A stretch of 64,000 nucleotides of DNA, taken from contig OZ059894.1 of NCBI GenBank assembly GCA_964057225.1, forward strand, positions 7,512,131 through 7,576,130, written 5' to 3'. Of this stretch, positions 1 through 9,900 are shown one piece after another (within the stretch, counting starts at the first letter, position 1; the number at the start of each line of letters is the position of its first letter). The position numbers and the translations under genes were made by a program. The DNA comes from Auanema rhodensis (taxonomy: Eukaryota > Nematoda > Chromadorea > Rhabditida > Rhabditidae). The notes under the pieces are model-generated. The model was not told the DNA's origin and did not search any database. It saw only the letters and a list, made by a program, of their open reading frames with translations.

Positions 1-1
1 A

Positions 2-244
2 CGGTACAATACACGAAATAGAACACAAAATAAAGAAATTCAGGTTAATGACTTAGTTATGATAAAAGTGAATTCTACTCGAAACAAACTAACACCTTCA
101 TTCGAAGGGCCTTATTTAGTTACAGCAGTTCAAAGATCTTTCGTCGTGGTTCAAACAGATAAAGGAAAAAGCAGAAGAGTACACAAGGACTTCGTCAAAC
201 CTTACCAACGGACAACATCTATTCCGGTTATCACAATTTCTTGA
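2..244 (+). CDS. Integrase C-terminal tail (GPY/F module), 5'-partial
   Basis: The open frame enters from the left edge and ends at a TGA at 242-244. It reads through a short conserved block NDLVMIK, then SFEGPYLV, which carries the G-P-Y motif of the GPY/F module found at the C-terminus of Ty3/gypsy integrases, and ends KDFVKPY. In that family the module follows the DDE catalytic core and is thought to contact DNA or chromatin. The catalytic core is outside the window. An internal ATG at 59 is unlikely to be the start because coding similarity extends upstream of it. Confidence 0.75.
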   Translation, partial: RYNTRNRTQNKEIQVNDLVMIKVNSTRNKLTPSFEGPYLVTAVQRSFVVVQTDKGKSRRVHKDFVKPYQRTTSIPVITIS

Positions 245-518
245 AGGTAGTTTTTTTTAACAAAATCAAATTGTTGAAATTTTTTTATTTTATTTTGTGC
301 CATTTCTGATTGTACCACTTCTTTGTTGTTGATTGATTTTCTCTGAGAAGTCTGCTATTGTTTTACAAGGTTTTGTTTTATTACTCCAACTCTCATTGAG
401 TAGATTTTTTTTTTCAACTCTTGTGAATCTTGCTATTTTTTTATGCTTAATCATTACTTGTATTCACCTTATGGACATTAGTCATACGGGTTAAACGAGT
501 TTTCATTTTTTTGTACAG

Positions 519-702
519 AACGGGCTCGACCTATTCTCAGGGTAACACCGTACCTGTACAACTCAAGAAAATGAACGACTATATCACAGTCGAATGGTTT
601 AGAAGCAAAGCTCTCGTTTGCAAGCATTTCACTACTCAAGTGAATGGAATAGAATCTACTCGATACTACATTTCGAATTCAACAAACTTGAAGAGACGAT
701 AG
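519..702 (+). CDS. Possible 3'-terminal exon of an element A accessory protein
   Basis: A 61-codon open stretch ends at a TAG (700-702) and has no ATG near its beginning. It is preceded by a T-rich tract ending TTTTTTTGTACAG at 518, which looks like an animal 3' splice site. It lies after the integrase stop and before the purine tract, where an env or accessory gene would sit in an LTR element. The donor would be upstream, possibly outside the window. No family was recognised. The AT-rich stretch 245-518 would then be intron or spacer. Confidence 0.35.
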
Positions 703-833
703 CTAAACTTTCAAATCGTATTGTATACACTTTTTTTTTTTATCCACTACACCATGATTTTTTTTCCAACATCCAACTATCTTAAATAATGAATTAATTT
801 ATTTTGTTTTTGAACGAGGACGTTCAACTTTTT

Positions 834-845
834 AAGGTGGGGGGA
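834..845 (+). other. Polypurine tract of element A
   Basis: The purine run AAGGTGGGGGGA abuts the LTR start at 846. This is the position and composition of a plus-strand primer for reverse transcription. Confidence 0.65.
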
Positions 846-1226
846 TGTCACATCTGCTAGCACATGGTAAACATGTGCGCGCTATTCAAATAGCGGGAGC
901 CTGAACAAGCCCCGCCTACAACATGGGACACACATGGCACTCTTGCTTCTGGCCTAACCCAGATAGGTTGTCTTATAGCCATGTGAGTCTCATCTCTATA
1001 TCATCTATATATATACTCTATTTAATACTTTATTATATCTCTTTATATTCTTTCTTAATGTAATTCTTATATTGTATTTTCTTGTTATCTGATAATGAAT
1101 CTTTTTCTCTTTAAGTATTTGTCTTAATAAGGAAATCGGGGCGTTCGGGTCTGCCTACCTAAGGAACAAGGTAGAAGTACATATATCTTCCGACCATGAA
1201 AAGACGGGAAGAAACAATATGTAACG
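846..1226 (+). repeat. 3' LTR of element A
   Basis: It starts TGTCACAT after the purine tract and ends ATGTAACG, an imperfect terminal inversion, where array spacer begins. Two perfect hairpins stand near the start: a 7-bp stem at 860-866/872-878 and a 7-bp stem at 880-886/889-895. The right boundary is placed from the join to the array and could be off by one or two bases. Confidence 0.7.
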
Positions 1227-1450
1227 GATATATTGTGATAGAAAGCTCCAAGCTTATGATTACCGTTTTTGGATGCATCAGGAATAGACGGCAGATCTCT
1301 TGTGAGATCATATTCTAGGAGATAATGTCGATTGGACATTGTTTCTTGGATATATTGTGATAAAAAGGTCCAAGCTTATGATTACGTTGTTCGGATGCAT
1401 CAGGAATAGACGGCGGATCTCTTGTGAGATCATATTCTAGGAGATAATGT

Positions 1451-1522
1451 GGCCGAATGGTCTAGGGGTATGATTCTCGCTTTGGGTGCGAGAGGTCCCG
1501 GGTTCAAATCCCGGTTCGGCCC
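1451..1522 (+). tRNA. tRNA-Pro(TGG)
   Basis: The 72-nt gene folds as a full cloverleaf. Acceptor arm GGCCGAA pairs with TTCGGCC followed by discriminator C. The anticodon arm is CTCGC-TTTGGGT-GCGAG with anticodon TGG, which reads proline CCN codons. The T arm CCGGG-TTCAAAT-CCCGG contains the B box GGTTCAAATCC. The A box lies in TGGTCTAGGGG. A T4 run a few bases after the gene suits RNA polymerase III termination. The 3' CCA is not encoded, as expected in eukaryotes. This sequence is the array consensus to which later copies are compared. Next start 375 bp on. Confidence 0.95.
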
Positions 1523-1825
1523 AAACTTTTGCTTTCTTTTGTTTCTGAAACAGTTTTGATAAAGCTTTCAGTTTCGGAACTTCTCTCAAATCCTTTCTTT
1601 GGATAATTTCCGGTAAAGAGGTCTAGGCTTATGGTTACGTTGTTTGCATGCATCAGGAATAGACGGCAGATCTCTTGTGAGATCATATTCTAGGAGATAA
1701 TGTCGAATGGACATTGTTTCTTGGATATATTGTGATAAAAAGGTCCAAGCTTATGATTACGTTGTTTGGATGCATAAGGGATAGACGGCAGATCTCTTGT
1801 GAGATCATATTCCAGGAGATAATGT

Positions 1826-1897
1826 GGCCGAATGGTCTAGGGGTATGATTCTCGCTTTGGGTGCGAGAGGTCCCGGGTTCAAATCCCGGTTCGGCCC
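1826..1897 (+). tRNA. tRNA-Pro(TGG)
   Basis: Consensus copy; next start 253 bp on. Confidence 0.95.
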
Positions 1898-2078
1898 AAA
1901 ATTTTGCTTTCTTTTGTTTCACAAAAAGTTTTGATAAAGCTTTCAGTTTCGGAACTTCTCTCAAATCCTTTCATTGGATATATTCTGGTAAAAAGGTCTA
2001 GGCTTATGGTTACGTTGTTTGGATGCATCAGGAATAGACGGCGGATCTCTTGTGAGATCATATTCTAGGAGATAATGT

Positions 2079-2150
2079 GGCCGAATGGTCTAGGGGTATG
2101 ATTCTCGCTTTGGGTGCGAGAGGTCCCGGGTTCAAATCCCGGTTCGGCCC
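2079..2150 (+). tRNA. tRNA-Pro(TGG)
   Basis: Consensus copy; its downstream spacer is split by element B. Confidence 0.95.
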
Positions 2151-2234
2151 AAAATTTTGCTTTCTTTTGTTTCACAAAAAGTTTTGATAAAGCTTTCAGT
2201 TTCGGAACTTCTCTCAAATCCTTTCATTGGATAT

Positions 2235-2599
2235 CGTTCCATGCGGACGCCTAGTGTATGTAGTTAGTGGGTTAGAGTTAGACTGACTAGAGGACTGAGG
2301 AATAGCTCCGCCTTACCTCGGTTCTCTAACCAGGAGTTCGCCTCTTAGCAAGCCCATGGACGGTTTGTATCTAGTTTAGTTTATCTTGTACATTAGTCAT
2401 TGTCTTGTAAATGTAGTCTACTCCATTCTTGTATTATTGTAGTGTAATGTTGTTGTATCGTGTATAATAAATCTATCCTTTTCCTTATCTTATGATATCC
2501 TTATGCTCTGTTTTCATACGCTACACTTATGGAATACTATCCGCGTAGTTGAGCAGACTACAATGGTCTGTTCAGTATACGCAGGAGCATAATGGAACG
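2235..2599 (+). repeat. 5' LTR of element B
   Basis: Begins CGTTCCAT and ends ATGGAACG, an 8-bp terminal inverted repeat, so the ends are not the usual TG...CA. An AATAAA lies in GTATAATAAATC at about 2460-2472, a candidate polyadenylation signal. Confidence 0.92.
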
Positions 2600-2612
2600 T
2601 GGAGGTTCCACC
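2600..2612 (+). other. Primer binding site for tRNA-Gln (element B)
   Basis: TGGAGGTTCCACC directly follows the LTR. Its complement GGTGGAACCT plus CCA fits the 3' end of animal tRNA-Gln from general knowledge. Pairing ends after 13 bases; the following TCGAACTC does not continue the match. Confidence 0.6.
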
Positions 2613-3938
2613 TCGAACTCACTTTTGATCAAAATTAACCTCGAAAAGTCCATTTTTTGAAACTAAATTAAAATTTCCTCCACGGTTAGCAACTAAATGT
2701 AGGCGCCAACTTGTATTTAGGGTACAGATACAAGGGATCTCTTTTGATTGAGAGATAGGACAAAAATTTTTCAAAAATTGCCCGCCGTTCTCATATTTAA
2801 ACCGTCTGAATGTCCACCCTTTGTAATACCGTATCTCGTACCGCTTCTTATGCATTTTTTTTTGAGGACGTTTGGACTAAAATAGAGAACGATTTTACCA
2901 GACGAAAACTAATCGAATTTTGATTACATTTTGCAATGAGAAGAATAACTCTTGGAAACAAAATAACATAAACGCGCGCATAACTATAACATTTTTAATT
3001 TTGTGGTCAGGACTAGCATACTTCAAATTATGATCATATTCAGACGCACAAGATCACAGATTGAATAACATTTTGCGGGAAATTGACTGAAAGTCAGAGA
3101 AAATCATTAAGATAGACCACACTAGTCCGAAAAATCCTGGTAAATCTGCTCAGTGAGACTTTTTTAGCTCTTACTTGACAGTCAGGTCAGGTTGGCGAAA
3201 ACATAACTGCTTTGGATTTTATCCCCATAGAGTATGTAACCTTCCTCAACTCATTTTGTTGCATACATCATAAGATAACCACATATTCCTACCGTAACCT
3301 TAAAATTTTCACATATTTCTGTTAAAACCGGAATAATTTTCGTATTCTTCAGCAAATAAGCGAAAAAAAAAAAAAAAAATTTTCTCGTTCTTTTGTTGTT
3401 CATATTTGATTGCGAAATTTTATTTAATAATTTTACTTCAAAAAGGTACAATCGAAAAAAAAAAAAAAGAAAAAAGCGATGTAATTTTCTATTCATTTGT
3501 GAACGACAAAGGAAACACAAAGTAAACTTATGCCTCATACACTTTTTGTATTGTGAAGGTTATTCAAAATGGTTGCAATTCCATTTTGAAATTGGTTCCA
3601 AGTGACTAAAAGAACCGGAAACACAAAAGAAAAAAAAAATTTTTGAAAAGTACACATGTACAACAAACACCGTCATTACGGATTTAATAGAAGGACCGAG
3701 TATGTCAAATTATAAACACGATTGCTGATTGCCGAATACGGTGGATGGGCGGAGTTAGATCTCTGGCCAAGATTGAAAATTCCTTCTCATTCACCCTGCA
3801 GCATCGCCCCAGCGACGCACGAAAAGTTTCTACTTTAATACAACTCTCATCCTATCTACAGAATACTCAGCTACTAACGTCAACATCCCTCACGTAGCCC
3901 ACCACTCTCGGTTTTTCCAAACCAAGAGTACTACAAAG
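2613..3938 (+). other. Untranslated leader of element B
   Basis: No forward gene is seen. Blocks shared with D and E include a segment with GGCGCCAACTTGTAT and a hairpin at 2737-2756, the block TTTTGAGGACGTTTGGA near 2860, ACTAGTCCGAAAAATCCTGG near 3123, and a block just before gag. Long A runs lie at 3362-3378 and 3456-3470. The antisense two-exon gene found at this place in D and E is not recognisable here. Confidence 0.7.
2737..2756 (+). other. Conserved leader hairpin (element B)
   Basis: ATCTCT (2737-2742) pairs with AGAGAT (2751-2756) across an 8-nt loop. D and E have a hairpin at the same place with a compensated base-pair change. It may serve dimerisation or packaging (inference). 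Confidence 0.5.
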
Positions 3939-6900
3939 GTGGCAAAGAGATTTGCTTCGGCTTTTTCAGCCCTTCACCCATCAGATTCTAACAGCGACGC
4001 TACCGTCGCTAGCCGTACAAGAAGCCGCACACGACTCCTCAGTGTTCAAATAGAAGAGTCTAATCAGCCGGACGAAAAGCCGAAACCACAACTCGACAAA
4101 TTCTATACTCCACGCGAAGGTACATATTCACCTTCTGACGACACCGACGAAGACCCGGACTTCATCATAGCCGACGGCAACGCTCAAACTCCCACTACAA
4201 ACCCCAAGGTACGCTCATTTAATACTAATAAAAATCGAAAAATTCAAAAAGAAAATCCGACAACCGTATCTGCCTCTCCTGTTAACTCAGATCCAAACAC
4301 TTTATCAGCTATCACTGATAACACACTCTCTCCTTCTATAGAGCTAACCCAGAGTCCACAGGCGTATTCCGCAACTACAGACCTTCGAAACTCTTCAAAT
4401 CAAGAGCTCACCGAAGCTAATACTAGCCAATCTCCTTTATCAGCTATCACTGATAAGCTCAAAAAGAATATTTCCAATAAGAGGAAAACCAGCACACCCC
4501 GTAAACGAACAAAAGTAACCACTGAGGCAGAAGCACCCTCCGCAGAAGCTTCAGAAGTTTCACCGTTATCACTTACAACTGATAAGTACAAAAACAAGAG
4601 ATCGTTAACAGCCCGACTGATAAAGATCTTAAACTTATCTCCAGGTGATAAAGCAACAACTCCCAATACCGTAAGACCTCGATTTGCTTCACATAACTCT
4701 TATCTTAACAAATCAGATAGCGCAATCCTTAGCTCCCAATCAACTCCTATAACACCGCCTCAGGCATCTGGCAGGGTTATCAAGGTCCAAAAAGCTCGTT
4801 CTACAACAGCGGTTCCCGTTATAAGCTCTTCAATCGATTCAGAGACCGGTGGCTCTTCAGAGACAAGAAGAAACACTTACCCAGAAGCATCAATAAGTGA
4901 AGTGATAACATCACCTATCACACACCCCAAAGGCATTTCATCAGAAATGACTGAAACACCACGTCTCCCGGGAGCTGGTAAATCAACCATTGCTCAGGCA
5001 TTAAGCTCTCCATACTGCCCCATATATGATGGAAGTCGTAACTTTCGAGATTTCGTTGCGAAATTTAACACCTTCTCTAATGCCTTAGGCTTAGTGATGC
5101 CTGAGAGATTAACTATCTTGCCTCTACTTCTCAAAAATGAAAGAGCGGAAGAAGCTTATACACAGCTGGCCAATGAAATAAAGACAGCTGGACCTTGGAT
5201 CACACTGATCGAAGAGTTAACATCGAAGCTTTGCCCTGAATATAATCAGGACCCGGCACTGATAACGCTTCAAAATTCCACCCAAGGCGACTTATCAGTG
5301 GATGGATTTGCGCAAACCCTACGTAACTTAAGTTTGAACGCATTTTCTCAGAGTGATCCTCACAAGGATCACATCCTCCGATCAACATTTTTGCGAGGAC
5401 TCAAAAACAGCATACGCCCTGGGGTAATCAGAGCAAAACCCAAAACTTTTTCTGAAGCTATTGATAACGCCCGTTGGGAAGAATCAATAGCTAATCAAGT
5501 AGCTGACCCTCAAGCGTTACTTGTAAACGCAATAGAAAGAACATTCCCACAAAGGAGAGATCCTGGTAGGCGAGGAAACGGTAGAGGATATCAATCATTC
5601 AACAATAAAAATTATCAAAATTATCAAAATTATCAAAATTCATCAAACTATCAAAAACCTCAAAATTATCAAAATTCATTTGCAAGAAATCGCAATTTTG
5701 GTAATCGCGGTCGAAATTTTTCAAATCAACCTAACTCGAATTGGTATCAAAGAAATAATACTTTATCACGCAACCAGGAGATAAACGATAACCGTCAACG
5801 CTTAAATAATCCCTTCAGGGGAAATAACAACAACAGAGGAAGAGGAAGAGGCTCTAGAGTCAATAACTTGACTTTAATATCTCCTTTAACATTAGCAGTA
5901 GCTTTATCAGTAATCTTATCACTGATCACCACTGTGGAAGCTTATCAGCTATGCACAAAAGCTACCGGAGGAGCCCTTCTGATTCCACCTTCCCTTAGAA
6001 AATGTTCCATACCATCAACAAAACACGTGCTTCGGACAAGAATTCATCTTTACACAAGAAATCAAACAGCTCACGAATGGGACGCCTGGAGATGCTCTAA
6101 AGAGGTTCATAAAATATGTATAAGAGACCTCCTATTTCTTCGAGACTACAACAGTACAGTTGACAGAATCGAAAAAATACCAGCCGCAGAATGCAGGTTG
6201 GCAGTACGAGATAGGAAATGGAGCTCTGAGGAATTGAAAAAACTTGATAGCATTACATATGCAACAAACGAGCCAACATTTTCGCCCGGACGATCGCTCA
6301 ATAATGAACAATGCGAAGAAAAACCTCGACTGGTACTAGAACGAGGAGTAATGACAAGAATGCCAGATGACACTGTAATATCGAATTTAATTTTGAATAC
6401 TGAAGGCTGTCTTTCGCATCACGGAGAATGTGCGTCTAACACTTCTATAATCATTTGGGACAAACAGCCTTACGAGAATCGTTGTAATTACATTGACATG
6501 AGCGAATATGATGCTATAATTGGAGACAGCATCATTCTCATCCCAACAACGCAGTCTGCACTTGTCATTGAGAACAAAAAAGTCCCGAAAGAAATATCAT
6601 CTTGTTTCCAACAACCAATTTTTCACACTACAACTGGAAATTATATTCTCTTCCCGAAGTTCCCAAACGACATCAATATACATGAACTGATCGAAAGAGA
6701 ATTCAAGAAATTACCGCCAAAAAGGACAAAAAGAGCCATTGCAGAATGCAAGGTTGAAATGAACAAAGAATGGATTCAACAACAGGAAGATTTTGAAACA
6801 ATAATTTTAAACATATGCCCATATCCATTTCTCCGACCAGTTATGAGCAACCCGGGAATTTCCCAAATTATCCCACTCATGCGTAGCAGACAAATAGCAG

Positions 6901-9900
6901 ATCCTTCATACTCTGTTGTCGACTGGATTTCCGCACATCCTGAGAAATTCTATTTCTTTCTTCGAAATCCCGTCTCAGATAAATCAATACAACGATTTTT
7001 CAAAATTTACGAACTGCGTAACCCTGAAGAGGCTATACTCTTCTTTTTGGCACAAAAAGAGCTGGCAGCAACCACAAGAGGCGCTATCCGGTACCTTACT
7101 TCTCTACAACTATTAGAGCAGATCGGCGACAGATTGTCAGCGGAAGAATTTGACGAAAAACTCTTAAAGAAAGATGGATCATACCGCGAAAGAGCAGAAA
7201 TCATAGCATTAGAACTAGCATTTACGCCCGTAGTATTTGAAAACAACTTGTCGGTACCATCAAAACAAGAAGTTTTAAAAGCCTTTGTGAACATGCCGCC
7301 TACGAGGCCCAGTTTAACGACTGATAGTGAGGAGGAGAGAAGAGTACTTGAAAACACTCTCGACTTATATCACAACATAATCAAACTACGCGTGGCTAGG
7401 CCAAATAGAACGATAGCCGCCAAGGATGATGAAAGGTTTCGTCATCTGCCGGTTCCTGCCACCAAACTACCAGATATACATACATTATACCACGATATAG
7501 AGAACAATTTTGGTATACCGGTGGGCCCACATCCTCGTATACAGAATCCTAGCAAAGATACGCGAGAATTGCTCATTCGGACATTCCTACCTTTGCTAGA
7601 AGACACACGCAAACCACCTTACTTGAGTAGAAGACTGCCTATTACCACCACTCAAATGACACCACTATCAGGGCCTCCGGAAACAATTTACAAAGAACCT
7701 ACAAAAAGTCAGACGACCTATGCACCACAGCCAGTAACAAAAACCGCTACCTTGGTGCAGCAAACAACAAGATTTGATGAAACTACTGAGACAACCACGA
7801 CACACGCAACAAGCACGATGTTATATGCTTTGTACACTGAGAAAACACCTTCAACAATGACACCCATATCCGAAACCACGCTACGCTCCTTAAGGAAACA
7901 AAGAACATCATCGCCTCCTATAGAAACAAAAGCGATTCAGGCTCAGAGCAATTATATAGCATCAAAAGTGAACAATGAAATGCAAACTAATCAAAATACA
8001 TCTCGAAAAATAGCACAAGATCATCTGCAATACGCTACCACAATTGTGCAGGAAGAACTACAACGACATTTTGTGGAATCTTTTGAATCCATATGTGAAA
8101 TCCAGAATAGATACCTGGAATTATGGCGTTCTATTTTACAAATAGAGCCCACAATTGCAATGAGGACCATACTAGGTAGAGACGATATTGCAGCGCGTTT
8201 TGTGGGCAGCGAGATAGTACATGTTCACATATGTCTACCTCTGAAGCCTAAGACTGTTCATTATTCACATAAGATCAACGAAACTTGCTATCTAGAGACG
8301 CCAGTAACAACAGAGGAGAATAAATTGTATTTTGCTGCACCAGGATCGAAAGATTTATTGACACATGGAAAAGAAATAAATTGCGATCACGTACCAACTG
8401 ATGTATATTCAAAAGATGGCGAGTGGATGAATGTCAATGGGTCGGTAGAAGTGAACCCCATCTCACTTCTTGATGGTGCTCACCATCATCAAATTACACC
8501 ATTGAAATTTACAGGAGCTCATCTTTATACGAATCTTTCATCACGAATATACTCAATGACTACAGCAATCGCATACGGAGCTAGTCTTGCATCAATACGA
8601 CAAAATCACGTATTACATACCATTCACAATGATCCTCAAATAACATCGACATTTAATCTTTTGAAAAGGGGCAGCGATTATATCTCGAAAGCTAAAGAAT
8701 TTACATCTACAGCCTGGAACAGTGTCATAGATAGTTTGATAGGGTCAATTGAAAAAACACTCATATTCATAGGATCCGTGGTCATAATTATCGCATTGAC
8801 CATTATTGTTATCGTCATCGCTAAACTATACTTCTGTAAAACAATGCCGTTACCTATCATGCACATTCAAGGCATGGATCATGAGCCCCCAGGCTATGAA
8901 GAAACATTGGAACTTGTTAGTCGAGCAGATCAACCAATGCCAGAAAGCATAATGAAACAATACTATCCAGCTCTGGTGACATTTATTCCATTAGCAATGC
9001 CATTCATCTCTTCTATTAGAGCAACGGAAACAAAGTTACCTTTGATATACATATCAGTAGAGGACAAGCTGATACTAGCACTATGGGATTCAGGCTCATC
9101 AGTCTCATATGTTAGGCTATCGACACTAAAATATTTAAATATGGCTCAACATATTAAAAAGAGACGTTTAGTTGCAATGGCTGCTAATAAATCAACATTC
9201 ACATTATATGGAAAAATAGAACTCATTATTGAAATTGCTGGTTATGAAATCGAACACACATTTTTGGTCTCGAGCGATAACGATTGCCCAGCCCCAGCGT
9301 TAATTGGACTCGACTTCATGAAAACGCTCGATAGCGAAAACATCGACGTCAGCCTGAAACCATCCAAAAAAACGCTCGAGATTGGTAACCACGCTCTTCC
9401 TTTGATTGAACAAGAAGTCATTAAACAGAAATCAATAACTGTAAACATCATCAATTTAAAAAGACGTATACTACAGCCTGAAGAAGAAGCTCCTATACCA
9501 ATCAAAACAGACAGGCCACTCGAACAAAACGAAGTGGTAGTCTTAGGAGACAACGGAAGCGCGTTAGCCACCAGTTATCCAACAGCGTTTCGTGATACAT
9601 GTGGAGTATATGTTATATTCAGAAACAATACAGATAAAACGATAGAAATAGAACCCAACTCGGTAATTGGGCAAGCAAACATAGGAGAAATCCAGTCCTG
9701 GCAGTCCATCAAGAACGAGCCAACAACGCCTTATATACCACCCGAGGCAGACTGGGAAAACAAATTACCACACTTTCCCAGAGATTTCATGAAAGACCTT
9801 AACCTTGAGAAAGCTGACCTAACAAAGGAAGATAAACAAGAACTAACAAAAATAATCGAACAACATAGGGAAGCTTTTCTAAATGAAGATAGAAAAATAG

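Larger units (their letters stand above)
1..1226 (+). mobile_element. Element A: 3' end of a Ty3/gypsy-type LTR retrotransposon (cut by window edge)
   Basis: The piece holds the integrase tail, a possible downstream exon, a purine tract and a terminal LTR, and then passes directly into tRNA-array spacer at 1227. The 5' part lies outside the window, so the target-site duplication cannot be checked. Its LTR differs in sequence from those of B to E, so it is a separate family. Confidence 0.8.
1227..2234 (+). repeat. tRNA-Pro array, segment 1
   Basis: The segment holds three tRNA-Pro units plus tRNA-less 122-bp modules. The array repeat is a 72-bp tRNA, a linker of about 78 bp containing the T-run terminator, and a module of about 103 bp ending GAGATAATGT directly before the next tRNA. 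Some spacers carry one or two additional 122-bp modules that begin CGATTGGACATTG or CGAATGGACATTG. Confidence 0.9.

Noticed and set aside
2619..2855. Antisense open frame near the primer site of element B, with similar stretches in D and E
   Set aside because: Conservation follows nucleotides rather than codons, and the frame is broken in E, so it is more likely a structured leader than a gene.
4970..5000. P-loop NTPase motif in PGAGKSTIA of Gag
   Set aside because: The leading Gly of the Walker A pattern is missing and there is no Walker B or NTPase fold around it; it precedes the capsid-like domain.
7007..7357. Minus-strand frames within the element B polyprotein (also at 9242, 9731 and 12127)
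   Set aside because: Shadows of the long forward coding frame.
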